Assembly (NCBI GenBank): GCA_020725335.1
Contig: DYFF01000018.1
Span: 1-64,000, forward strand
Source: Thermodesulfovibrio sp.
Lineage (GTDB): Bacteria > Nitrospirota > Thermodesulfovibrionia > Thermodesulfovibrionales > Thermodesulfovibrionaceae
Length of the DNA: 64,000 nucleotides
Direction of reading: 5' to 3'
The notes beneath the pieces are model-generated. The model ran no database searches. It had not been told where the DNA came from and worked only from the letters and a program-made list of their open reading frames with translations. Positions 16,885 through 26,488 of this stretch are shown piece by piece. Position numbers and translations under genes: made by a program. The number at the start of each line of letters is the position of its first letter. The first letter of the stretch is position 1.

Positions 16885-17813
16885 AAATAGTAAAAAGTTT
16901 TTCAATATTTATTCTGTTGTTTTATCATTTCCTATGTTTTGCCCAGGAAGAACCTAAAAAAATAATATTAAAAGTTGGTAAGCATAAAGATTTTCACAGA
17001 ATTGTTCTTAATTGCGAAGAAGAGAAAATAAGAGATTTGCTAAAAGTTTTACCACAGAAAGATAACAAAATTAAAATTTCTTTTCCAGAAAAATTTAATA
17101 TTGAATTTCAAAATAAAATTCTAACTGAAGGTGAAATTACTAAAGAATTTTCTATTAAAAAATTCGATAATTACTATATAATTACCACGCCTCAATTTAC
17201 TGAATACAAAATTTACAAACTGAATTTTCCCCATCGAGTTGTTATTGATATTTTCACAAATCAAACAGTAAATTCAATAAATTCTGAAAATATAGAGAAA
17301 CAATTTTCTTCTTTAGTTATACTTGATGCAGGACACGGAGGTAAAGACTTCGGAATTATTTATCAAAATTTAATAGAAAAGGATTTGACTTTATTTTTAG
17401 CAAAAGAACTACATTCCAAATTAATCCAAAAAGGTATAAAAAGTCTCTTAACTCGAGACTCTGATATTGAACTTTCTGTAAAAGACAGAACAAAATTTTT
17501 GGACAAGCAAAAAACAGGTATCTTTCTGAGTATTCATTTATCAAATGATGAAAGTTTCAAAATTTACCATGATTATAAAAAAGATAAATTTTTAGAAAAA
17601 TTCAGTATTTTATTAAAAAATAAAATATCAAAAAATTATACGGAGCAAATATTAATTGAACAAATTCCTGTCTATGGAGCGAAAAATTCAGATTTAAAAT
17701 TGCTTTTGATAGAAATTCCAAAAAAAACTTTGTTCAATGATAAACAACATTTAAATAAATTTATAGATAGCATTGTTGAAAGCATACAGGAATCAACAAA
17801 ATTTAAAAATTGA
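16881..17813 (+). CDS. N-acetylmuramoyl-L-alanine amidase (Amidase_3, AmiC-like)
   Basis: Periplasmic zinc amidase that splits stem peptide from MurNAc during cell division. Signal peptide ends near CFAQ; an AMIN-like beta domain (about 30-125) is followed by Amidase_3 (about 140-310) with DAGHGGKDFG (zinc His), the Glu-containing NLIEKDLTL and LSIHLSND (second zinc His). I chose the ATG at 16881, overlapping the permease stop; the in-frame upstream ATG at 16839 would put a hydrophilic tail before the signal peptide. The catalytic domain looks slightly short and divergent at the C-terminus, but key residues are present. Confidence 0.88.
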   Translation: MKIVKSFSIFILLFYHFLCFAQEEPKKIILKVGKHKDFHRIVLNCEEEKIRDLLKVLPQKDNKIKISFPEKFNIEFQNKILTEGEITKEFSIKKFDNYYIITTPQFTEYKIYKLNFPHRVVIDIFTNQTVNSINSENIEKQFSSLVILDAGHGGKDFGIIYQNLIEKDLTLFLAKELHSKLIQKGIKSLLTRDSDIELSVKDRTKFLDKQKTGIFLSIHLSNDESFKIYHDYKKDKFLEKFSILLKNKISKNYTEQILIEQIPVYGAKNSDLKLLLIEIPKKTLFNDKQHLNKFIDSIVESIQESTKFKN

Positions 17814-17823
17814 TGGTTGAAAT

Positions 17824-18327
17824 ATGAACAGAAAAATAATTATAGGTATAATTTTAATTTTAGCTACTACAATAACTATAGTTAGCTTCTATGTATTTAA
17901 AAAAGAAGACAATCAAAATGCTACCAAAAAAGAAGTTGAATTAGAAATATTTCAACTATTTTTATATCAAAACAATGAAATTGTAAAAAAAGAAATATAT
18001 TTAACAAAAGAAAGTAATGAATTGAAAAAAATAGAAAAAGTTTTAGAAATTTTTATCAGCGAATTAAATTCACCTTTTGATAAAACTAAAATAGTAGGAG
18101 TCTATCGAGACAAACTAAATAAGCTCTATTTAGACTTCTCATCAAATTTTTCTATCCCTATGGATGCTAAAGAAGAGTTTTATCTTTTAAAATCACTTTA
18201 TCTAACTTTAAAGACTAACTTTCTTTGGATATCAGATGTTAAAATATTAGTGTCAAGCTCAGAAAAAGAAACTCTATCTGGGCACATCTTAATTAATTCT
18301 CTTAGAGAATCCTTGGAGGAAACTTAA
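17824..18327 (+). CDS. GerMN-domain membrane-anchored protein
   Basis: 167-residue protein with a single N-terminal membrane anchor (residues 5-25) and a GerMN-type domain (about 40-165), recognised by VLEIFISELNSPFD, YLDFSSNF and a following YLTLKTNF segment. GerMN domains occur in spore-germination GerM but also widely in non-sporulators next to amidase genes; a role in cell-envelope remodelling is likely. Lies 10 nt after the amidase gene, and its stop overlaps murI by one base (taATG), consistent with a cell-wall operon. Confidence 0.82.
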   Translation: MNRKIIIGIILILATTITIVSFYVFKKEDNQNATKKEVELEIFQLFLYQNNEIVKKEIYLTKESNELKKIEKVLEIFISELNSPFDKTKIVGVYRDKLNKLYLDFSSNFSIPMDAKEEFYLLKSLYLTLKTNFLWISDVKILVSSSEKETLSGHILINSLRESLEET

Positions 18328-19142
18328 TGAAGAATAAACCAATTGGAATTTTTGATTCAGGAGTAGGAGGACTTACTGTTTTAAAAGAAATTCATAAATT
18401 ACTGCCAAAGGAAAATTTAATATACTTAGGAGATACTGCAAGAGTTCCCTATGGCATTCGTTCACCTGAAACTGTTATAAAATACTCTTTACAATGCGCA
18501 GAGTTTCTATATAAGAAAGGTATTAAACTACTTGTAGTAGCTTGTAATACTTCATCGTCCATTAGTCTTGATGTATTAAGAAAAAATTTTAATATTCCAG
18601 TGCTTGGAGTTATAGAACCCGGAGCGAAAACAGCTCTAAGAGTCACAAAAAATAAAAAAATCGGGGTGATAGGGACAGAAGCCACAATTCAAAGTAAAGC
18701 GTATCCGCTAAAAATAAAAAATATAAATCCTGATGCGACGGTTATATCAAAATCCTGCCCTCTATTTGTTCCTATTGTGGAGGAGGGAATTACAGAAGGT
18801 AATATTGCTGATTTAATAATCGAAAGATATTTGAGAGAAATTAAAGAAAGTGGAATTGACACTTTGATTCTCGGTTGTACCCATTATCCTCTACTTAAAA
18901 AAGCCATAAAAAAATATCTTAATAATATAAATCTCGTTGATTCTGCAGAAGCTGTAGCTCAAGATGTGGAGGAACTCTTGAAAGAAAAAAAACTTTTAAA
19001 TAATCAAAAATCAAATGCTATAAAATTGTTCTATGTTACAGATTCTCCAGATAGATTTAAAAAGATAGGAGAAATATTCTTAAATTTTGAAATAGATAAC
19101 ATCGCCAAAATTTCATTAGAACAGGAGGGAATAATAAAATGA
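18327..19142 (+). CDS. murI: Glutamate racemase
   Basis: Makes D-glutamate for peptidoglycan by cofactor-independent racemisation. Both catalytic cysteines are present: VACNTSSS (Cys73) and LGCTHYPLL (Cys184). The N-terminal [14 protein letters not shown] and GDTARVPYG motifs bind substrate. Length 271 is standard. ATG overlaps the GerMN stop; the 3' end overlaps rph by 4 nt. Fits the envelope theme of the preceding amidase. Confidence 0.96.
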   Translation: MKNKPIGIFDSGVGGLTVLKEIHKLLPKENLIYLGDTARVPYGIRSPETVIKYSLQCAEFLYKKGIKLLVVACNTSSSISLDVLRKNFNIPVLGVIEPGAKTALRVTKNKKIGVIGTEATIQSKAYPLKIKNINPDATVISKSCPLFVPIVEEGITEGNIADLIIERYLREIKESGIDTLILGCTHYPLLKKAIKKYLNNINLVDSAEAVAQDVEELLKEKKLLNNQKSNAIKLFYVTDSPDRFKKIGEIFLNFEIDNIAKISLEQEGIIK

Positions 19143-19849
19143 GGCCGGACGGTAGAAAAAACGATGAATTGAGAGCTTTAAAAATAGAAAAAGACTTTAT
19201 AAAAAATGCAGACGGGTCTGTTTTAATTGAAATTGGTAATACAAGAGTAATATGTACAGCATCTATTGAAAACAAAGTTCCCCCTTTTTTAAAAGATCAA
19301 AAAAAGGGTTGGATTACTGCTGAATACGGAATGTTACCTCGTTCAACTCCTATAAGAATGCTAAGAGAATCTACCGCCGGAAGAGTCGGAGGTAGGACTC
19401 ATGAAATTCAGAGATTAATTGGAAGATCTCTAAGAGCCATCGTTGATCTTGAAAAACTTGGTGAGAGAACAATATGGATTGATTGTGATGTTATTGAAGC
19501 AGACGGTGGAACAAGAACTGCTTCTATTACCGGTGGCTATTTAGCTCTAAGAGAAGCAATAAAAAAATCAATTGAAGCTGGCATGATCACTTCAAATCCT
19601 ATCAAAGATAGTGTAGGAGCTATTAGCGTAGGTATTGTATCTGGAGAACCAAGACTTGATTTATGTTATGCTGAAGACTCTCAAGCTGAAGTTGATATGA
19701 ACGTAGTAATGACAGGCTCTGGGAAATTCATAGAAGTTCAAGGTACTGCAGAACTTTTACCCTTTTCTAAAGAAAATTTACTTCAACTTTTAGCATTAGC
19801 TGAAAAAGGCATAAAGGAGTTACTACGTCTCATAAATCAGCAACAGTAA
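19139..19849 (+). CDS. rph: Ribonuclease PH
   Basis: Phosphorolytic 3'-5' exoribonuclease that trims tRNA 3' ends. The start [12 protein letters not shown], the phosphate-site [17 protein letters not shown] and [14 protein letters not shown]-type segments (here [12 protein letters not shown]) are intact. 236 residues, normal length. Neither tRNA gene in this window encodes CCA, so 3' trimming plus CCA addition is needed; rph is consistent with that. Begins within the last codons of murI and has aggaggg upstream. Confidence 0.96.
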   Translation: MRPDGRKNDELRALKIEKDFIKNADGSVLIEIGNTRVICTASIENKVPPFLKDQKKGWITAEYGMLPRSTPIRMLRESTAGRVGGRTHEIQRLIGRSLRAIVDLEKLGERTIWIDCDVIEADGGTRTASITGGYLALREAIKKSIEAGMITSNPIKDSVGAISVGIVSGEPRLDLCYAEDSQAEVDMNVVMTGSGKFIEVQGTAELLPFSKENLLQLLALAEKGIKELLRLINQQQ

Positions 19850-19872
19850 TCTAATTTTTCGTTTCTTATAGA

Positions 19873-19902
19873 TTTACTAAATTTCTATTAATTATATATA
19901 AT
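19873..19902 (+). promoter_or_regulatory. Promoter of rpiB with leaderless spacing
   Basis: TTTACT at 19873-19878, an 18-nt spacer and TATAAT at 19897-19902. The ATG of rpiB starts 7 nt later and no Shine-Dalgarno precedes it, so transcription probably begins at or next to the A of ATG. Confidence 0.6.
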
Positions 19903-19909
19903 ACTCAAC

Positions 19910-20386
19910 ATGAAGATCGCAATTGGTGCAGACCATGCAGGATATGAATTAAAAGAACTCCTATCAAAAGTAATTACTGAAATAGGACATGAAATAATTG
20001 ATATGGGAACTGGTTCATCTTGCTCAGTCGATTATCCAGATTATGCAGAATCAGTTGCAAAGGCTGTTTCTGATGGAACTTATGAAAGAGGTATTTTAAT
20101 ATGTGGTACAGGCATAGGAATGTCCATTGTAGCAAATAAATTCAAAAATGTAAGAGCCGCTCTCTGTAATGACCTATTTACTGCTAAAATGTCACGACTT
20201 CATAATGATGCAAACATCCTATGCATAGGGGCAAGAGTTATTGGAATAGGACTTGCAAAGGAAATAGTAGAGACTTGGCTTAATACCCCCTTTGAAGGTA
20301 ATAGGCATTTAAAGAGACTTGAAAAAATAAATTTCATAGAAAGGAAGGTTATAAATAGTGAGAATGAAGTCATTAAAAGAAGTTGA
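19910..20386 (+). CDS. rpiB: Ribose-5-phosphate isomerase B
   Basis: Interconverts ribose 5-phosphate and ribulose 5-phosphate. LacA/RpiB motifs are clear: ADHAGYELK at the start, DYPDYAE, the phosphate/anion site [13 protein letters not shown] and LCIGARVIG near the end. 158 residues with a slightly extended C-terminal tail. The gene is preceded directly by a promoter, not a ribosome site. Its last 29 nt overlap the start of glyA, whose ribosome site lies inside rpiB. Confidence 0.94.
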   Translation: MKIAIGADHAGYELKELLSKVITEIGHEIIDMGTGSSCSVDYPDYAESVAKAVSDGTYERGILICGTGIGMSIVANKFKNVRAALCNDLFTAKMSRLHNDANILCIGARVIGIGLAKEIVETWLNTPFEGNRHLKRLEKINFIERKVINSENEVIKRS

Positions 20387-21596
20387 TGAGGAAATTTATA
20401 ATTTAATTCAAAAGGAAAAGAAAAGAGAGACAAATAAAATTCTCATGATCGCCTCTGAAAATTATGCAAGCAAGGCAGTCATGGAAGCCCAAGGGTCTCT
20501 TTTTACAAATAAATATGCTGAGGGATATCCTGGAAGAAGATATTATGGGGGATGTCAGTATGCTGATGAGATAGAAAGGTTTGCTCAAGAGAGAGCAAAA
20601 GAACTTTTTAAAGTTGAGCATGTAAATGTGCAACCTCACTCAGGAACTCAAGCAAACATGGCTGTTTATTTTGCCTTTTTACAACCAGGAGATACTATAA
20701 TGGGAATGAGTCTTACACATGGAGGCCATCTCTCGCATGGTTCACCTGTAAACTTCACAGGAAAGCTATATAAAACTGTTTTTTATGGAGTTGATAAGGA
20801 AACAGGATATATAAATATGGATGAAGTAAGAAAGCTTGCCCTTGAATATAAACCTAAAATAATCATTACCGGAGCGAGTGCCTATCCAAGGATTATTGAT
20901 TTTAAAGCTTTTGCAGATATAGCAAAAGAAATAGGCGCATACCTAATGGCTGACATTGCCCATATTGCTGGATTAATTGCCACAGGTGTTCATCCTTCTC
21001 CTGTACCTTATTCAGATTTTGTAACAACTACGACCCATAAAACACTTAGAGGACCCAGAGGTGGTGTAGTAATGTGCAAAGGTGAATATGCAAAAGCAAT
21101 AGACAAGGCAGTTTTCCCCGGGATTCAGGGTGGTCCATTGGTTCACGTAATTGCAGCAAAAGCTGTTGCTTTTAAAGAGGCTCTATCAAAAGATTTTAAA
21201 AACTATCAAAAGAAAGTTGTCAAAAATGCAAAAACGCTTGCTGAAGGCTTGAAAAAAAGAGGCTTTAAGTTAGTATCCAATGGAACAGACAACCACCTTA
21301 TGCTTGTTGATTTGACTAATTTCAATATAACAGGAAAAGAAGCAGAGGAAGCACTTGATAAAGCTGGAATTACAGTTAATAAAAACACCGTCCCTTTCGA
21401 TACAAAACCCCCCACTGTTACCTCTGGAATCCGAATTGGAACTCCTTGTGTAACAACTCGGGGGATGGGAGAAGAGGAAATGGAAGAAATTGCAGAAATT
21501 ATTAGCACAGTAATTAAAAATATTTCTAATGAATCAGTTATAAAAGATATGAGTAAAAAGGTTCAGTCTCTCTGTAAAAAATTTCCTATTTATTGA
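20358..21596 (+). CDS. glyA: Serine hydroxymethyltransferase
   Basis: PLP enzyme converting serine and tetrahydrofolate to glycine and methylene-tetrahydrofolate. Landmarks: [30 protein letters not shown] and the PLP lysine in [13 protein letters not shown] (about residue 228). 412 residues, standard. GTG at 20358 is 9 nt from AAGGAAGG; an ATG at 20364 is the alternative, 6 nt further. The start lies inside rpiB. The stop overlaps the convergent tadA by 7 nt. Confidence 0.96.
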   Translation: MRMKSLKEVDEEIYNLIQKEKKRETNKILMIASENYASKAVMEAQGSLFTNKYAEGYPGRRYYGGCQYADEIERFAQERAKELFKVEHVNVQPHSGTQANMAVYFAFLQPGDTIMGMSLTHGGHLSHGSPVNFTGKLYKTVFYGVDKETGYINMDEVRKLALEYKPKIIITGASAYPRIIDFKAFADIAKEIGAYLMADIAHIAGLIATGVHPSPVPYSDFVTTTTHKTLRGPRGGVVMCKGEYAKAIDKAVFPGIQGGPLVHVIAAKAVAFKEALSKDFKNYQKKVVKNAKTLAEGLKKRGFKLVSNGTDNHLMLVDLTNFNITGKEAEEALDKAGITVNKNTVPFDTKPPTVTSGIRIGTPCVTTRGMGEEEMEEIAEIISTVIKNISNESVIKDMSKKVQSLCKKFPIY

Positions 21597-22057
21597 TCTT
21601 GTCTTAACTCTTTAAAAAATTTCTGCAGTATCTCGCGGCATTCTTCTTCAAGAATGCCGCTTTTTATCTCTACCCAATGATTTAACCTACTGTCTTGTAG
21701 TATCCTGTATAAACTTACTGCTCCTCCACCCTTTGGATCATCGCATCCATAAACTACTTTCTTGATTCTTGCATGTACTATGGCACCAGAACACATTATG
21801 CAGGGTTCTTTAGTTATGTATAAAACAGCATCATTAAGTCGCCATGAATTAATAGTTTGTGATGCTTGTCTTATGGCTAAAATTTCTGCATGAGCTGTTG
21901 CATCAAAGGTTGTCTCCTTTTGATTGTGAGCCCTTGCGATAATCTTTCCATCTATAACAAGCACTGCACCAACTGGAACTTCACCTTTTTTAAATGCCTT
22001 TTCTGCCTCATGTAAGGCTTCTTTCATGAAATATTCGTCAGAAGCCAGTTTGTCCAC
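21590..22057 (-). CDS. tadA: tRNA-specific adenosine deaminase
   Basis: Zinc deaminase that makes the wobble inosine of tRNA-Arg(ACG). Zinc and catalytic residues are in HAEILA (His56, Glu58) and PCIMC (Cys86, Cys89). Length 155 is typical. The GTG at 22057 is used because the conserved N-terminal [16 protein letters not shown] needs it; the first ATG would remove part of that helix. The gene begins inside the end of hypB (34-nt overlap) and its end overlaps glyA. Confidence 0.93.
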   Translation of the reverse strand: MDKLASDEYFMKEALHEAEKAFKKGEVPVGAVLVIDGKIIARAHNQKETTFDATAHAEILAIRQASQTINSWRLNDAVLYITKEPCIMCSGAIVHARIKKVVYGCDDPKGGGAVSLYRILQDSRLNHWVEIKSGILEEECREILQKFFKELRQDQ

Positions 22058-22668
22058 TCCTCAATGCCCTGTCCTGTTTTACAGGATACTTCAAAAATCT
22101 TTATTTTAGGATTTAGAAATTGAGCATCCTTTTTTATTTTGTCTATGCTTACATCAAGTAGGTCTTTCAGGTCTACTTTATTTATAATTAAAACCGAAGA
22201 TTCCTGAAACATAAGTGGATACTTAAGAGGCTTATCATCACCTTCTGTTAAACTAAGTATCATTACCTTAATGTCTTCTCCGACTTTAAATTCAGCAGGA
22301 CATACGAGATTACCCACATTTTCTATGAAAAGAAGATCTATTTCTTTTAAAGGTAACTCCTTTGCTGCATCATTTATCATATTTGCATCAAGATGACAGG
22401 CTCCCTCAGTATTTATCTGAACCACTGGAACTCCAAGACGATCAATTCTTTCGGCATCATTTGTTCCGGTGATGTCACCTTCTATAACACCCACTTTAAT
22501 CTTATCTTTTAGAGCGCTTATAGTTTTCTCAAGTAGAGAAGTTTTACCTGCACCTGGAGAACTCATGAGGTTTATTACATAAACCCCTAAATCCTTAAAC
22601 ATTTTTTTGTTTTCTTCTGCTATTCTCTCGTTAGCATCCAGTATCTTTGTGGTAACTTTAATTTTCAT
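22024..22668 (-). CDS. hypB: Hydrogenase maturation GTPase HypB
   Basis: SIMIBI-class GTPase that drives nickel insertion into NiFe hydrogenases together with HypA. Walker A SSPGAGKTS is at residues 36-44; EGDI, the nickel-site CHLDA and IINKVDL follow. The His-rich nickel-storage N-terminus seen in some HypBs is absent. 214 residues. It overlaps hypA by 11 nt, with the ATG at 22668 preceded by ggaggtaagc. The hydrogenase itself and hypCDEF are not in the window. Confidence 0.94.
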   Translation of the reverse strand: MKIKVTTKILDANERIAEENKKMFKDLGVYVINLMSSPGAGKTSLLEKTISALKDKIKVGVIEGDITGTNDAERIDRLGVPVVQINTEGACHLDANMINDAAKELPLKEIDLLFIENVGNLVCPAEFKVGEDIKVMILSLTEGDDKPLKYPLMFQESSVLIINKVDLKDLLDVSIDKIKKDAQFLNPKIKIFEVSCKTGQGIEEWTNWLLTNIS

Positions 22669-23014
22669 TGCTTACCTCCATTTCTGTTATGTTAAGTTCT
22701 TTACCAGATAGTAAATTTATTGAAAAACTTCCACAATTAGGACATTCAAAAATAATATAATTCTCATTACTTTCAAATTCTTTTTCACAATCTTTACAAA
22801 CTCCTCGAACAGGAATCTCTTCAATTATTAAATGTGCTTTTTCAGCAGGAGTCCCTTCTTTTAAAACATTGAAAGCAAAAAGCAGGGCATCAGTCATTAC
22901 GCCTGTTGCCCTGCCTATTATAACTCTTATTGAATCTATCTTACTGTATCCATTTTTAGCACACTCTTGAACTGCAATATTTAGTAGTTCAGTCGCAATA
23001 GATGCTTCATGCAT
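22658..23014 (-). CDS. hypA: Hydrogenase/urease nickel chaperone HypA
   Basis: Delivers nickel to HypB and the NiFe-hydrogenase large subunit. The nickel-binding N-terminus MHEASI (His2) and the zinc finger CKDC/CPNC (Cys73, 76, 91, 94) are all present. 118 residues, standard. The start shares a base with the YtxH gene stop. The hypA-hypB order is conserved. Confidence 0.95.
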   Translation of the reverse strand: MHEASIATELLNIAVQECAKNGYSKIDSIRVIIGRATGVMTDALLFAFNVLKEGTPAEKAHLIIEEIPVRGVCKDCEKEFESNENYIIFECPNCGSFSINLLSGKELNITEMEVSNEN

Positions 23015-23331
23015 CAGCCCTCTTGCTCCTTTTCACGAGCAACCTCTTTTTCATAAGCTTCCTTACCTGCTTCAAAAGCTTTTGTTATAGCAGATTTTTT
23101 TTCATCTAAAGTTTCTTTAGCCTTATCAAGCGTAGAGGAAATTTTTTCTTTGGCTTCCTTAATATAGGTTTCTGCTTTTTCTTTTACATCCTCGGCTGTC
23201 TCTTTTATCTTTGCTCTCGTTTCTTTACCTGCCTGAGGAGCTAACAATAAAGCCAATCCTGCTCCTACAATACCACCCAATAAAAAAGACATAAAAACTG
23301 ATTTTGCACTAAATCCTCTGTCTTCATCCAT
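23014..23331 (-). CDS. YtxH-like membrane protein
   Basis: 105-residue protein with one N-terminal membrane segment (about 11-30, LLGGIVGAGLALLLAPQAG, the YtxH signature) and a long charged Lys/Glu/Ala helix after it. YtxH/gas-vesicle-like proteins are linked with envelope stress, without known mechanism. Follows the DUF948 gene with 2 nt between, a pairing common in many bacteria, and precedes hypA by one-base overlap. Confidence 0.85.
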   Translation of the reverse strand: MDEDRGFSAKSVFMSFLLGGIVGAGLALLLAPQAGKETRAKIKETAEDVKEKAETYIKEAKEKISSTLDKAKETLDEKKSAITKAFEAGKEAYEKEVAREKEQEG

Positions 23332-23333
23332 TT

Positions 23334-23741
23334 TTACTTACCTCCTTTCTTTAAATTTTCTAAAAAAACATTTGCTGCTACCATAACAGCAGTCTTTAAG
23401 GCATTGCTTTTTAAAGAAAGTGAACTTTTAACTTTATCAGCTGTTGTTACAAGTTCAGATATAATAAAAGTTAATTTTTCTACTGTTGAAGCAAGTTCTC
23501 TAACTTTTTGAGTCACATCGTTTACATCATCAATAGAAGCCTTCACTCCTTCAATAACTTTTTCTGTCTCATGAATAGTAGGGTCTAACTTTGTTTTTGT
23601 TGTATTAAGAAATTCTTTAAAAGCATTTATTCCTCTTCTTAATTCAACAGCAACTACAATAAGAAAAATAAGAGCAGCTATGAGACTTAAAGTGGCAAGA
23701 AAATATCCAATACTTAAAATTATAATCCACGTTTCACTCAT
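23334..23741 (-). CDS. DUF948 membrane protein
   Basis: 135 residues: an N-terminal membrane helix (about 7-32), then a long amphipathic region (LDPTIHETEKVIEGVKASIDD-like, heptad pattern) typical of DUF948, which usually travels with YtxH. Probably a membrane-anchored coiled coil. Start ATG preceded by ggaggtttt. Function unknown; co-transcription with the YtxH gene is clear from spacing. Confidence 0.82.
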   Translation of the reverse strand: MSETWIIILSIGYFLATLSLIAALIFLIVVAVELRRGINAFKEFLNTTKTKLDPTIHETEKVIEGVKASIDDVNDVTQKVRELASTVEKLTFIISELVTTADKVKSSLSLKSNALKTAVMVAANVFLENLKKGGK

Positions 23742-23778
23742 AAAAACCTCCTTCCAAAAAAGGATAACATTTTAACTC

Positions 23779-24354
23779 CTATTGTGTCAAATTTTTTAAT
23801 TTTGCTCTCACATATAAAATTCTTTGCCCAACAGTTATCCAGCTTAATATAGTAAGAACCACAACAGTATAGTACAAAAAACTTGTAATACATCCAAAAG
23901 CAAGCAAAACAAGTCTTTCAGGTCTCTCTATTATACCAACATTGCAAGAAACGCCTAATCCTTCTGCCCTTGCTCTTACATAGGAAATTAAGTAGGAAGC
24001 AATCATGCATAAAAGAGTTACAATAAATGCTTCAACATCACTAATTCTAAAAAAATGCCATGCTATACCCAGAAAGATAAATCCATCGGCAATTCTATCA
24101 AGAGTTGAATCAAAAAGAGCTCCAAATCTCGTTACTCTTCCATTGACTCTTGCAAGAATGCCATCAAGAAGGTCGAATGCTCCACCTGCAAGAATGAAAA
24201 TACCTCCTAAAAAGAGATTAAAGGGTATTATGAAACCAGAAAAAGAAGTTACTATCATTCCAATAAACGTAATAATGTTAGGATTAATTGGAAAAGCCTT
24301 TGCTAAGGGTGTAAGGGGTTTATCAAGAAAATGGCTAAATTTTTCACTTAACAA
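23779..24354 (-). CDS. CDP-alcohol phosphatidyltransferase, candidate phosphatidylinositol-phosphate synthase
   Basis: Membrane enzyme (191 aa, several hydrophobic segments) joining a CDP-linked lipid to an alcohol phosphate. The class motif is complete: DGILAR, eight residues, then GALFDSTLD. The gene begins 1 nt after inositol-3-phosphate synthase, which would supply inositol 3-phosphate, so a phosphatidylinositol-phosphate synthase role is the natural reading; a phosphatidylglycerol-phosphate synthase is the main alternative. The start is a TTG at 24354; no ATG preserves the N-terminus. Confidence 0.82.
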   Translation of the reverse strand: MLSEKFSHFLDKPLTPLAKAFPINPNIITFIGMIVTSFSGFIIPFNLFLGGIFILAGGAFDLLDGILARVNGRVTRFGALFDSTLDRIADGFIFLGIAWHFFRISDVEAFIVTLLCMIASYLISYVRARAEGLGVSCNVGIIERPERLVLLAFGCITSFLYYTVVVLTILSWITVGQRILYVRAKLKNLTQ

Positions 24355-24355
24355 T

Positions 24356-25453
24356 CTATCTTTCCCTCTTCCCTTCTATAAACTCCTCCACCATATTTTT
24401 TGCCACCTCATCTGGATACTGAATTCTTGGATGTTTCATAAAATAGGCAGAAGGTGAAATAAGCAATCCACCAATGCCTCTATCAAGGGCTAATTTACAA
24501 CATCTTATTGCATCAATAACAACTCCAGCACTGTTTGGTGAGTCTTCTACGCTCAATCTAAGCTCCAAATTTATTGGAACATTACCAAAGATTTCTCCCT
24601 CAATTCTCAAAAAACATACTTTATTATCATTCATCCATGGAATGTAATCAGATGGTCCGATATGAACATGTTCTGCTGAAAGTTCATGAGTAATCTGGCT
24701 TGTTACAGCCTCTGTTTTTGAAATCTTTTTTGAGGTTAATCTACTACGATTAAGCATGTTGAGAAAATCTGTATTGCCTCCTACATTAAGCTGATAGGTA
24801 TTTGTTATTCTAACACCTCTGTCCATGCAAAGTTTACTTAGCACTCTATGAACAATTGTAGCTCCAATCTGACTTTTTATATCATCACCTATTATTGGAA
24901 TATTCTTTTCTTCAAACTTTTTTATCCATTCATCATTTGATGCAATAAAAACTGGTATACAATTAATAAAAGCAACCTTAGCTTTAATGGCGCATTCAGC
25001 ATAATATCTTGTAGCTTCCTCAGAGCCCACGGGGAGATAACTTACCATTATTTCTGCTCCAGTTTCTTTAAGAACCTTAGTTACGTCTACTGGCTTTTCA
25101 TCGGAAGGAATAAATCTTTTATCATCTGGATAATTCTTCATGTGTTCAGCAACACCATCGAGAACAGGCCCCATAGAGACTTTGATAGGATATTCTGGCA
25201 GGTCAGGATGAAATATCTTAGTGCAATTCGGTTTTGCAAAAATGGCCTCTTTAAGCGGCTTGTTTACTTTTCTTTTATCTATATCAAAAGCTGCTACAAT
25301 TTCTATGTCTCCAGGAAGATATCCTCCTAAATTGAAATGCATTAATCCTGGAATTTTATCCTCTGAAATATTTTTTTTATAATATTCAATTCCTTGAATC
25401 AGAGCACTTGCACAGTTGCCGAGTCCCACAATAGCAATTTTTATTTTCCCCAT
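24356..25453 (-). CDS. myo-Inositol-3-phosphate synthase
   Basis: NAD-dependent cyclisation of glucose 6-phosphate to inositol 3-phosphate. The Rossmann start [16 protein letters not shown], the [10 protein letters not shown] segment, [15 protein letters not shown] and the [11 protein letters not shown] and [10 protein letters not shown] motifs identify the prokaryotic MIPS type. 365 residues. ATG preceded by aggagataata. Paired with a CDP-alcohol transferase, so inositol probably goes into a phospholipid or an inositol solute. Confidence 0.93.
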   Translation of the reverse strand: MGKIKIAIVGLGNCASALIQGIEYYKKNISEDKIPGLMHFNLGGYLPGDIEIVAAFDIDKRKVNKPLKEAIFAKPNCTKIFHPDLPEYPIKVSMGPVLDGVAEHMKNYPDDKRFIPSDEKPVDVTKVLKETGAEIMVSYLPVGSEEATRYYAECAIKAKVAFINCIPVFIASNDEWIKKFEEKNIPIIGDDIKSQIGATIVHRVLSKLCMDRGVRITNTYQLNVGGNTDFLNMLNRSRLTSKKISKTEAVTSQITHELSAEHVHIGPSDYIPWMNDNKVCFLRIEGEIFGNVPINLELRLSVEDSPNSAGVVIDAIRCCKLALDRGIGGLLISPSAYFMKHPRIQYPDEVAKNMVEEFIEGKRER

Positions 25454-25541
25454 TATTATCTCCTCGTGATTTTGGTTTTGAAAAAATGCTAAAACAAAAT
25501 TTTATAAACTAATAAATATCTTTATGTCAAGCGTTAAAATG

Positions 25542-25571
25542 TTGATTTAATTGAGCATTGGATTTTACAAT
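25542..25571 (+). promoter_or_regulatory. Promoter of xerC-hslVU
   Basis: TTGATT at 25542-25547, an 18-nt spacer and TACAAT at 25566-25571. The GTG start of xerC lies 11 nt beyond the -10 box, giving a leader of only about 4-5 nt. Confidence 0.45.
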
Positions 25572-25582
25572 ATCTTTTAAGT

Positions 25583-26488
25583 GTGACTGAAACATTAACT
25601 TACATAAATAATTTTCTAAAATACATAAAACTTCAGAGAGGGGACTCACCTCATACACTAAGAGCATACAAAAATGATCTTAAGGAATTTTTTAATTTTG
25701 CTAACTTAGAACCTAAACAAATAGATTCTATGATCATACGGGGTTTTATTTCAGAGCAAATTTTAAAAGGCAAGGCAAAAACAACAGTTTCAAGAAAACT
25801 CTCTACAATAAGATCTTTTTTTGCTTATCTATATAATGAAGGAATTATAAAAATTAATCCTGCAAGAGTGGTTTCCTCTTTGAAGATAAAGAGAAAAATA
25901 CCTAAATTTCTCACAGTAGATGATGCTTTTAAGCTTGTAGAAGCGCCCTCTGAGGATAAATTTACTATACAAAGAGACAGAGCTATTCTTGAACTTCTAT
26001 ATGGATGCGGAATAAGAGTAAGTGAACTTTGTGGATTAAATCTTGAAGATATTGATTTAAAGGAGGGACTTATTAAGGTAAGGGGTAAAGGTAATAAAGA
26101 GAGAATAATTCCTGCGGGACAAAAAGCTAAAGAAGCAATCAAAAAATATCTTGCCATAAGACAGATTTTAAGAATAAAGAAAAATTTTCATGATCAGGAA
26201 ACACCTCTCTTTATAAATAATAGAGGAAATAGGTTATCTGATAGACAGATAAGAAGAATTGTAGAAAAATATGCAAAAGTCGTTGGAGTTTTAGAAAAAA
26301 TAGGACCTCATACTCTAAGACACACTTTTGCAAGTCATCTTCTTATGGAAGGTGCTGATTTGAGAGTAATACAAGAATTACTCGGACATTCATCTCTATC
26401 AACTACCCAGATTTATACACACATTGACTTGAAACATTTAATTGAAATTTACGACAAATCTCACCCACTTACAAAGGAGGACATTTAA
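25583..26488 (+). CDS. xerC: Tyrosine recombinase XerC
   Basis: Site-specific recombinase resolving chromosome dimers at dif. N-terminal SAM-like DNA-binding domain (about 1-90), then the catalytic domain with Arg in GCGIRVSEL, Lys in GKGNKER, HTLRHTFASH, the LGHSS box and the nucleophile in IYTHI. 301 residues. The immediate hslV-hslU downstream (no gap to hslV) is the classic xerC-hslVU neighbourhood, which favours XerC over a phage integrase. GTG start; an alternative overlapping GTG lies 2 nt upstream in another frame. Confidence 0.92.
   Translation: MTETLTYINNFLKYIKLQRGDSPHTLRAYKNDLKEFFNFANLEPKQIDSMIIRGFISEQILKGKAKTTVSRKLSTIRSFFAYLYNEGIIKINPARVVSSLKIKRKIPKFLTVDDAFKLVEAPSEDKFTIQRDRAILELLYGCGIRVSELCGLNLEDIDLKEGLIKVRGKGNKERIIPAGQKAKEAIKKYLAIRQILRIKKNFHDQETPLFINNRGNRLSDRQIRRIVEKYAKVVGVLEKIGPHTLRHTFASHLLMEGADLRVIQELLGHSSLSTTQIYTHIDLKHLIEIYDKSHPLTKEDI

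Noticed and set aside
24005-24457. A 150-codon plus-strand open frame
   Set aside because: Antisense shadow of the CDP-alcohol transferase and inositol-phosphate synthase genes; no ribosome site or family resemblance.
25583-26488. A phage or island integrase
   Set aside because: Neighbours hslV and hslU and the lack of att-like repeats or phage genes fit chromosomal XerC.
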